Shown one piece after another: positions 25,898-31,650 of a DNA stretch of 31,650 bases. The DNA comes from Deltaproteobacteria bacterium (lineage in GTDB: Bacteria > JAEEML01): positions 1 to 31,650 of the forward strand of contig JAEEML010000050.1 in assembly GCA_016283195.1 (NCBI GenBank), given 5' to 3'. Below the pieces are notes generated by a model. It saw nothing but the letters and a program-made list of their open reading frames with translations, had not been told where the DNA came from and did not search any database. A program made the translations under genes and the position numbers. The first letter of the stretch is position 1, and each line of letters opens with the position of its first letter.

Positions 25898-26099
25898 AAT
25901 CCTCGCAAGGGGCACGTTTTTTAAGTACTGGGTAAAATTTCTGTTTGCCGTTAAGCGGAGCTCCTCCCTATTTGCAAAAATGGAGAGGCAGCGAGCGGAA
26001 AAAATTAGCTCTAATTTGCGGGGTGAGGGCGCCGCAGGCTGAGAGTAGCGTCCGTTTCTTATGATTCTTTTTCTTGATTTTTTTCTGTTTTTTCTTTTT

Positions 26100-26140
26100 G
26101 GGGAAAACCTCCGCTACTTTCGTTTGCTCAGGTTTTCCCC
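26100..26140. repeat. Perfect inverted repeat, 11-bp arms
   Basis: GGGGAAAACCT (26100-26110) and AGGTTTTCCCC (26130-26140) are exact complements separated by 19 nt. Followed by a C-run and then a second perfect stem CAAGGGG-AACA-CCCCTTG at 26162-26179. Confidence 0.6.
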
Positions 26141-26252
26141 AACCCCCTTTCCGCCGCACGACAAGGGGAACACCCCTTGACCCCGGGCATTCAACAAAAA
26201 TGGCTTTATTTATGCTATGTTACAAAATCATTCACTTCTGGTGAGCCTTAAA

Positions 26253-26321
26253 AGCCAGAGGCCCTACTTTAGATCGGATCTGAGTGGCCTGCCTCTGGCT
26301 TAGCCGGGGCTGCGCCCCGGC
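26253..26321. repeat. Two adjacent perfect inverted repeats
   Basis: AGCCAGAGGC (26253-26262) pairs with GCCTCTGGCT (26291-26300) across a 28-nt loop that itself contains GATCGGATC. Immediately after lies GCCGGGGC-TGC-GCCCCGGC (26303-26321), a very stable 8-bp stem. Together they look like a folded RNA or a paired palindromic element. Confidence 0.6.
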
Positions 26322-26555
26322 AGGGTTCGGTGGTCACTTGTAAAAGCCTATAAATTCTTAGGTCGTGGCGAAAGATTTTCGCCCATCCTGTATGTGTTGC
26401 ATGGTATTTGCGACATGGCAGAAGTCTTTTTCAGAAAATCCCTGGTAAGAAGAACGTAATTCTGGTAAGGCGTTAGCAGAGTTATGTTACTGCTGTGGTA
26501 TTGAAAGAGTTCCTGTTAAATTCTACAAACCACAAAGTAGAGATGGAAGAAGCAC

Positions 26556-27365
26556 ATGAATGATAATTTTGCCATCCAGCTTTTTCAAGGCCAGAAGGTA
26601 CGCATTATTTGGAGTGAAGAAGAGGAAAAATACTATTTTTCGGTTGTGGATATAGTGCAGATACTAACCGATAGTGTTGATGGTCGCAAATATTGGAACA
26701 AACTAAAACAGCGCCTTTTAGAAGAAGGGAATGAAACGGTGACAAATTGTCACCAGTTGAAACTTCCGGCTACCGATGGCAAACGGCGCATGACTGATGT
26801 AGCTGATTTAGAACAGCTTTTTAGGCTTATTCAGTCTATACCTTCCAAGAAAGCCGAGCCGGTAAAGCAATGGTTAGCCGAACTGGGAGCGAAGCGCATT
26901 GATCAAATAATTGACCCAGAACTCACCTTTCAAATGGCAGTGGAAGATTATCGCCGTCAGGGCTATTCCGACAAATGGATAAATGAGCGCATGCGCTCTA
27001 TTGAAATGCGCAAAGAGCTTACCGATGAGTGGCAGCGCTCCGGTATTAAAGAACATAAGGATTTTGCCATTCTCACCAATGTTCTCACCAAAGCCTGGAG
27101 CGGAATGACTACCGGTGAATATAAACGGCATAAAGGTCTCACCAAGGAAAATCTGCGCGATAATATGACCAACATTGAGCTGGCCTTGAACACTCTGGCC
27201 GAGGTGGCTACAACAGAGCTTTCCCGCCAGCGGAATCCGCAAGGCATGATGGAAAGCCAGAAAACCGTGCAGGCCGGTGGGCGAATAGCCAAAAATGCGC
27301 GCACCGATTTGGAAGAGCAGCGGGGCATAGCGTTATATCTAAAAAACGCGCGGCTGATTATATGA
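26556..27365 (+). CDS. Bro-N/DinD-like DNA-damage-inducible protein
   Basis: The 269-residue protein has a BRO-type N-terminal DNA-binding domain (about 1-110; VRIIWSEEEEKYYFSVVDIV, then RKYWNKLKQRL and an IPSKKAEPVKQWLAELG helix), as in phage antirepressors, joined to the longer C-terminal half of DinD-like proteins (about 111-269; YSDKWINERMRSIEMRKELT, and TTGEYKRHKGLTKENLRDNM). E. coli DinD is SOS-induced and inhibits RecA strand exchange. Such genes are common on prophages and genomic islands. A GGAAGAAG site precedes ATG 26556. It stands alone with long spacers on both sides and near the Rpn gene, which supports an accessory island. I see no obvious LexA box in its upstream spacer. Confidence 0.85.
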   Translation: MNDNFAIQLFQGQKVRIIWSEEEEKYYFSVVDIVQILTDSVDGRKYWNKLKQRLLEEGNETVTNCHQLKLPATDGKRRMTDVADLEQLFRLIQSIPSKKAEPVKQWLAELGAKRIDQIIDPELTFQMAVEDYRRQGYSDKWINERMRSIEMRKELTDEWQRSGIKEHKDFAILTNVLTKAWSGMTTGEYKRHKGLTKENLRDNMTNIELALNTLAEVATTELSRQRNPQGMMESQKTVQAGGRIAKNARTDLEEQRGIALYLKNARLII

Positions 27366-27905
27366 ATTCGTTGGAACAGAATGAGGCCAAAGAGCTGCAA
27401 AGTGGGGAGCGGGAAGATTAGAAATTGAAATATTATAAGGCGCTTTAAATAATGGACTCGCTAAAAATGTGGGGGTTAAATTTGACCTTTTCAAAAAAGA
27501 GAGCCAAGCGAGAAAACTCGACGCACCGCATAAAGGCAGCACTCTTGACCCTTTCTTATTAGACTACAAGGGTAACATATAAAAGTTAAGCGAAGAATAG
27601 ATGTGTGTGAGTAGCAGTTTAAGGTGAACATGTTAGTGTGGCCGCCGCAGGTAGCAGAGGGAGGGCGCGCTTCAATAATTTCCGCTACTTGTGAATGCGG
27701 TACAGGTTAATGGTTAATGTCCAGTTTTGTGCTGCTTAGTTGCTCTCAAACTCGGTTGGATCTAAGTATTGTGTTTAATATTTCACCCAATTAATTCACT
27801 AAAGCTTGTGCCAGAAACAGTTTGTTTTAAAAAATACTGTGATTTGCTTGGCATTCGAAGTACAATATAGTTATGTGTTGGTTTCCAATTTAAAGGAGTT
27901 CTTGA
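27366..27905. other. 540-bp AT-rich spacer between Bro-N/DinD-like and HEPN-like genes
   Basis: No complete gene is visible. An open stretch without a start (27439-27582) reads like the end of a degraded protein, with NVGVKFDLFKK as its most protein-like part, but evidence is too thin for a call. The base composition becomes AT-rich toward the HEPN-like gene. The last 60 bp hold that gene's promoter. Confidence 0.5.
27844..27871 (+). promoter_or_regulatory. Sigma70-type promoter of the HEPN-like gene
   Basis: TTGCTT (27844-27849), a 16-bp spacer and TATAGT (27866-27871) lie 35 bp before the start codon, with AAGGAG in the leader. Confidence 0.5.
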
Positions 27906-28475
27906 ATGTCACAAACTTCAGATATTAATGAACAAATAGCAAAAGATTTTCTAGTCGATAGTAAAGATTTTTTAACACGATACCACATTTTGAAAGACTA
28001 CTCAATTCCTAGGCATTATGGTTTACAAAGTAAATTATTAGTCGATTTGTTATTTTCAGCTGAGTGTAGCATAAAGGCATTACTATTTTTAATTCTGCCA
28101 GAAGATGTAAACTGTATTTATAAAAAGATTTGTACTCATAATCTGCAAAAGCTATTAAAAACCCTGCCTGATTCGGAAAAATTAGAATGTGAAAAATTTC
28201 TTGACCAAGACTTTGTTTCATTTTCGATCGAGAATCGCTATTTGGTTGAAGTGCACAAAACTTTTCGTTCTAACGGCTGGTTTGATAAAAAAGAATATAC
28301 CATCGATAGTCCAGTTTGGTTTGATATGGTTTCGAGCAAATTAGGAGAATTACAGAATTATGTATGGTCGAAGGTAAAAGTACCTATCGAAGATTGTTTG
28401 TTCGGTGAAATTGATGTTGATAAAGTGGTAAGAGAACACGAAATTAGAATGAGTTTATCTAAAGGTAAAAAATAG
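27906..28475 (+). CDS. HEPN-like domain protein, AT-rich (probably acquired)
   Basis: The 189-residue protein looks helical and carries features of HEPN domains: an early helix with LLFSAECSIKALLFLIL (about 48-64), a THNLQKLLKTL helix (77-87) and an R-x5-H motif (Arg111-His117, ENRYLVEVHK), the pattern that forms the RNase site in many HEPN toxins and defence proteins. AAGGAG precedes ATG 27906 by 7 nt and a promoter lies at 27844-27871. Its DNA is clearly more AT-rich than the genes around it, which suggests horizontal transfer. There is no MNT nucleotidyltransferase partner next to it. It converges on the repeat lipoprotein gene with a 24-bp gap. The HEPN call is moderate; a different helical family is possible. 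Confidence 0.5.
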   Translation: MSQTSDINEQIAKDFLVDSKDFLTRYHILKDYSIPRHYGLQSKLLVDLLFSAECSIKALLFLILPEDVNCIYKKICTHNLQKLLKTLPDSEKLECEKFLDQDFVSFSIENRYLVEVHKTFRSNGWFDKKEYTIDSPVWFDMVSSKLGELQNYVWSKVKVPIEDCLFGEIDVDKVVREHEIRMSLSKGKK

Positions 28476-28499
28476 CGCCAAGAAGACAAAGCAACTAAC

Positions 28500-31481
28500 T
28501 TACTGACACACCCACGAAGCTGTATAAATTGTTCCGGAAGTTGTTGAGCATATAGCAGAATACGATGCACATTCATATATATTGATAGTACCTCCAGCAT
28601 AATACACTGGATAGGAAAAATTAGTATTTCCACTACTAGTAATTGCGCAATTATAATTTTGTATTGTAGCTGTTACAGTTGTAACACTTCCACCACTTTG
28701 GCGGCTATTGGAAGCTAAAACATATCCTTGTTTGTGACCACAATTACCAGAAACTCCGCAAAGCAGATCGCCATTACACGTATCTTCGTCAACTGCGTTA
28801 AAAACTGTTCGGCATTGCCCCCGAAATCCCTCTTGATTGCAACTCATACAGGTTTCGCCACAGCTATTTTCACAGCAAACCCCATCAATACAATAGCCGC
28901 TTTCGCATTGGGAATTGTCGGCGCAGACAGTACCTAAAAGAGCTTTGCTGGAGCACTCTCCAGCAGTGCAAATATAGCCTTCCTGACATTCGCTATCATC
29001 ACTACAGCTGTCGCGGCAGCTATCGGCGCTATCGGCGCTATCGGCACATTGATACGTCCCGCAGCTTTGCGTTCTTACTTCGCACACTCCGGGGTTGGTA
29101 GAACAGCTATAACTAATAGAAGTACCATTTATGCAGCTATCCGGCGTGGGGCAGCTGTTGTTACAGCAGACGCCATCGACGCAGTGGCCGCTTTCGCACT
29201 CGCTGCCAGCGCTGCACACTTCGCCATTGGCCAATTTTTCTTCCACACAAGCGCCATATTTCAGCACTTTGCCCTGCGGGCAGACAACATCGTCAATGAC
29301 ACATTCATTATTTATTAAAGTTGTGCCGCTGGGGCATACTTTGTTATTTATATAACAAACATCGCCAATTAGCGTGCTGCCCTCCGGGCATATTTTGTCA
29401 TTTATCACGCACTGGCCGGCGCCGTTAGTTGTGGAACCGCTGGGGCAAGTGGCTTCATTTATTACACAATCATTACCAATAAGAGTTGAACCCACCGGGC
29501 AGCTGGTGGCGGCGATAACGCAGAAGCCGTTCTGATTTTTTGCCGAACCTTCTGGGCAAACGGTAGCCGAAACAACGCACTGGCCATTAAGGTTGCTGGA
29601 GCTACCTTCTGGGCAGAAAGCCGCATTAATTACGCATTTACCTTCACCATTTTTGCTGCTGCCGGCGGGGCATTCGGTGGCGGCGATGACGCATTGACCT
29701 TCTCCGTTAGCTGAGCTACCGGCCGGGCAAATAGTGCCAATAATCACGCAGTCGCCAGAATTATTTTTTTGCGCCCCGTTGGGGCAAATAGTGGCGCTAG
29801 TTACACATTGGCCGGCGCCATTGGCCGCTGAGCCCTCAGGGCAAATAGCAGCTTTTATTACGCAATTACCATTTATGGTATCTGTGCCTTCCGGGCATAC
29901 TGTGGCTAAAGTGACGCACTGCCCGAGATTATTGGCCTGGCTGCCCTCTGGGCAGACGGTGTCATCTTTTACACAAACCGCGCCCACTAGGGTGCTGCCG
30001 CTGGGGCATTCCGTGGCGGCGATGATGCACTGGCCATTATTGTTTTTGAGTGAACCATCAGGGCAAATAGTGGCGCTTACAACGCATTGCCCAAGATTAT
30101 TGGCTACTGATCCTTCAGGGCATACTGTGCCATTTATTACACATTGGCCATTTTGATTCATGGCTGAATATTCTGGGCAAATGCGCGCTAGAATGAGGCA
30201 CTCGCCGCTCTCGGTTTTGGCGCTGCCGCTGGGGCAGGAGGTGGCGCTGATGATACAGTTACCCGCGCTATTTTTGCTGCTACCTTCCGGACACATAGTG
30301 GCCTGAGTAACACAGTTACCTTCCTGGTCGGCCTGACTGCCTTCGGGGCAGATAGTGGCGCTAGTTACACATTGGCCGGCGCCATTGGCCGCTGAGCCTT
30401 CGGGGCAAATAGTGGCGGTGATTACACATTCTCCGGAGCTGTTAGCGGCTGAACCTTCGGGGCAACTAGTTGAACTAATAACACATTCGCCTAAATTATT
30501 CTTGGCCGCACCCTCTGGGCAGGCTGCATCGCTTATTACACACTCATTTTGCAGGTTTTTGGCCGATCCTTCGGGGCAGATAGTGTCATTAACCACACAG
30601 CGGCCCTGATTATTGGTGCTGCCATCCGGGCAGACGCGCTCGCGGATAACACACTCCCCATCGCTATTGGCATCGCTGCCCACTGGGCAGGAAGTTTGGC
30701 TGATAATGCAGCGGCCAGCTTCATCTTTGGCGGCGCCAGCTGGACAGGCCGCTTCCTCCATCACGCAGAGTCCGTTTTCATCAGAGCTGCCATCGGGGCA
30801 AATGGTGGCTTTTACCACACACTGGCCCAGGCCGTTGGATTCCGCTTCATCGGGGCAACTGATGTTGGTGATGATACATTTACCGTTACTATCTTTTACC
30901 GCGCCGTCAATACATTCGCTGGTGGTAATAACACATTGGCCAAGAGCATTTAATGAGGAGCCATCATAGCAAAAGCGCTCAGTGATGAGGCAAGCGCCAG
31001 CTTCATCATGCAAAGATCCTGGTGGGCAAGAGGTTTCAGCAATAATACAATTGGAGCTGCCGTCAAAGTTGCTCCCTTCTGGGCAATGTTTTTGGGTAAC
31101 GATGCACTGACTATTAGCGTTCAAGGTACTGCCTGGCGGACAGTCGCGGTTTAAAACGATGCAGTGGCTTACAATTTCCGAAACACCGTCAACAGTGTAA
31201 CTCTCTACTGTGCCAGCTGGGCAAACCTTGGGCGCCAGACAGTTACCAGCGCCATCATCGCGGCTATTTTCCGGACAAGAGGCTTTACTCTTTACACATT
31301 TGCCGGTGACGCTGAGTTCCGTACCTTCCGGGCAGACAAATTCGGTGATTTGGCACCTGCCATTTTTGAGTAAGATGCTACCAGCGGGGCAGGTAGCGGC
31401 GCCGGTGGGAGTGGGCTCATCGGCACAGGCGGCCAGAGAGAGGGCCGAGATACATAGACATATTTTAGCAAAATTGCTCAT
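28500..31481 (-). CDS. Giant lipoprotein with 38 tandem two-cysteine repeats
   Basis: The 993-residue protein starts at ATG 31481 (AGGAGG 6 nt upstream), not at the frame's earlier ATG 31523; the lipobox SLAAC (Cys19) then falls in the right place. Residues 31-751 are 38 consecutive units of about 19 residues with the consensus CPEGSxxNxxGQCVIxxTx, two cysteines each. Units 18 and 28 are identical in protein sequence. Residues about 752-905 are a different cysteine-rich part with GHCVDGVCCNNSC and GYCIDGVCCENSCGETC, as in myxobacterial surface proteins. The last 85 residues are Ser/Thr/Gly-rich with three or four Cys. The product is probably held in the outer membrane and extends outward as a rod. 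No enzymatic domain is seen; adhesion or a spacing structure is inferred. Confidence 0.9.
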   Translation of the reverse strand: MSNFAKICLCISALSLAACADEPTPTGAATCPAGSILLKNGRCQITEFVCPEGTELSVTGKCVKSKASCPENSRDDGAGNCLAPKVCPAGTVESYTVDGVSEIVSHCIVLNRDCPPGSTLNANSQCIVTQKHCPEGSNFDGSSNCIIAETSCPPGSLHDEAGACLITERFCYDGSSLNALGQCVITTSECIDGAVKDSNGKCIITNISCPDEAESNGLGQCVVKATICPDGSSDENGLCVMEEAACPAGAAKDEAGRCIISQTSCPVGSDANSDGECVIRERVCPDGSTNNQGRCVVNDTICPEGSAKNLQNECVISDAACPEGAAKNNLGECVISSTSCPEGSAANSSGECVITATICPEGSAANGAGQCVTSATICPEGSQADQEGNCVTQATMCPEGSSKNSAGNCIISATSCPSGSAKTESGECLILARICPEYSAMNQNGQCVINGTVCPEGSVANNLGQCVVSATICPDGSLKNNNGQCIIAATECPSGSTLVGAVCVKDDTVCPEGSQANNLGQCVTLATVCPEGTDTINGNCVIKAAICPEGSAANGAGQCVTSATICPNGAQKNNSGDCVIIGTICPAGSSANGEGQCVIAATECPAGSSKNGEGKCVINAAFCPEGSSSNLNGQCVVSATVCPEGSAKNQNGFCVIAATSCPVGSTLIGNDCVINEATCPSGSTTNGAGQCVINDKICPEGSTLIGDVCYINNKVCPSGTTLINNECVIDDVVCPQGKVLKYGACVEEKLANGEVCSAGSECESGHCVDGVCCNNSCPTPDSCINGTSISYSCSTNPGVCEVRTQSCGTYQCADSADSADSCRDSCSDDSECQEGYICTAGECSSKALLGTVCADNSQCESGYCIDGVCCENSCGETCMSCNQEGFRGQCRTVFNAVDEDTCNGDLLCGVSGNCGHKQGYVLASNSRQSGGSVTTVTATIQNYNCAITSSGNTNFSYPVYYAGGTINIYECASYSAICSTTSGTIYTASWVCQ
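29019..29045. repeat. 9-bp tandem repeat inside the lipoprotein gene (3 copies)
   Basis: GCTATCGGC occurs three times in a row. On the coding strand it encodes Ser-Ala-Asp repeats (CADSADSADSC), so changes in copy number would keep the frame. Confidence 0.7.
29229..31391 (-). repeat. Tandem 57-bp coding repeat array (38 units)
   Basis: The DNA coding for residues 31-751 of the lipoprotein is a continuous in-frame array of units mostly 57 bp long (54 bp or longer in a few). Most units have drifted apart, but 29781-29846 and 30345-30410 differ at only 3 of 66 positions, which points to recent copying. Confidence 0.85.
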
Positions 31482-31537
31482 GATAAACCTCCTGTGTGAG
31501 CAAAAAAATACCTGACAATGCAAGAAAAATGTGCAAA

Positions 31538-31566
31538 ATTATTAAAAAAATTGCTAATTTTGTCTT
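31538..31566 (-). promoter_or_regulatory. Candidate promoter of the repeat lipoprotein gene
   Basis: On the minus strand AAGACA (31561-31566), a 17-bp AT-rich spacer and AATAAT (31538-31543) fit a sigma70 promoter. The transcript would begin near 31531, about 50 nt before ATG 31481. Confidence 0.45.
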
Positions 31567-31605
31567 GAAATATTTTTAGAGATGTGCTAAGGTTAGATAA
31601 AGCGA

Positions 31606-31650
31606 CTGAACTGAACTGAACTGAACTGAACTGAACTGAACTGAACTGAA
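31606..31650. repeat. CTGAA pentanucleotide microsatellite (9 copies, runs off the right edge)
   Basis: CTGAA is repeated exactly nine times from 31606 to the last base, with no interruption. It begins about 40 bp upstream of the -35 box proposed for the repeat lipoprotein gene. The full copy number is unknown because the window ends inside it. Confidence 0.95.

Larger units (their letters stand above)
25549..26555. other. 1-kb hairpin-rich spacer without a convincing gene
   Basis: No open frame here looks like a protein; the longest ones have odd composition, and a poly-Lys minus-strand frame is only a T-rich tract (about 26061-26100) read backwards. The stretch holds at least seven inverted repeats: 25622-25651, 25874-25897, 26100-26140, 26162-26179, 26253-26300, 26303-26321 and 26367-26383. 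It also carries copy 2 of the direct repeat next to the rpn gene. It may contain a structured RNA, palindromic interspersed elements or decayed mobile DNA. Confidence 0.6.

Noticed and set aside
25691-26042. Two overlapping plus-strand frames in the spacer after the Rpn gene
   Set aside because: No ribosome site, odd composition, and they run through inverted repeats.
25968-26159. Lysine-rich minus-strand frame
   Set aside because: The KKKKQKKIKKK run is a T-rich tract read on the other strand; no ribosome site or homology.
26330-26459. Open plus-strand stretch reading YKFLGRGERFSPILYVL
   Set aside because: No start codon with a ribosome site and no family recognised; could be a gene remnant but cannot be supported.
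27439-27582. Fragment reading NVGVKFDLFKK, slightly like part of an L-type lectin domain
   Set aside because: Only 47 codons, no start and no flanking domain sequence; similarity is from memory and weak.
29229-31391. Regular repeats of about 57 bp considered as a CRISPR or noncoding satellite array
   Set aside because: Units are contiguous, in frame, diverged like coding sequence and have no unique spacers; they encode a conserved Cys pattern.
1-31650. Diversity-generating retroelement as explanation for repeat-rich surface proteins
   Set aside because: No reverse transcriptase gene or template/variable repeat pair is present in the window.

Overview
The window looks like chromosomal DNA of a Gram-negative bacterium related to the old Deltaproteobacteria/Myxococcota. 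The signs are three very large exported cysteine-rich proteins, one with DUF4215/Myxococcus-type cysteine repeats and one with an IgGFc-binding-like N-terminal part, several lipoproteins with clear lipoboxes, and an LptC-like lipoprotein. Base composition is moderate in most genes and clearly more AT-rich around 27.6-28.5 kb. The species cannot be named from sequence alone.

Layout. 1-4590 (minus): 5' part of a giant secreted cysteine-rich protein that runs off the left edge. 4709-12143 (plus): trmFO (tRNA m5U54 methylation), two unrecognised genes (the second tail-anchored), then a tight cluster of an FAD-dependent oxidoreductase, an alpha-glucan phosphorylase (glgP) and acylphosphatase. 12176-15970 (minus): a receiver-class III nucleotide cyclase hybrid and a GH16 endoglucanase-like lipoprotein between two different cysteine-rich repeat arrays. 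16171-18610 (plus): a three-gene operon with ATGA overlaps: a helical protein of unknown function, an LRAT/NlpC-P60-type papain-fold protein with a C-terminal membrane segment, and an exported M15 peptidoglycan peptidase. 18593-24392 (minus): lptC-like, manA and nadE in one operon, then a YfhO-type membrane protein. 24393-28475 is an accessory island with long intergenic stretches: an Rpn/PD-(D/E)XK nuclease, a hairpin-rich 1-kb spacer, a Bro-N/DinD-like gene and an AT-rich HEPN-like gene. 28500-31481 (minus): a lipoprotein with 38 tandem 19-residue Cys repeats, followed upstream by a CTGAA pentanucleotide repeat that reaches the right edge.

How the parts fit. Core genes (trmFO, nadE, manA, glgP, acylphosphatase) are ordinary housekeeping and carbohydrate metabolism. 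The distinctive part is the cell surface: three separate genes make disulfide-rich repeat proteins, and the C-terminal array of the GH16 protein uses a two-cysteine unit similar to that of the 38-copy lipoprotein. The accessory island carries defence or mobile-type genes. The strongest new lead there is an in-frame internal start with a good Shine-Dalgarno near the 3' end of the Rpn gene, which could make a separate small C-terminal protein.
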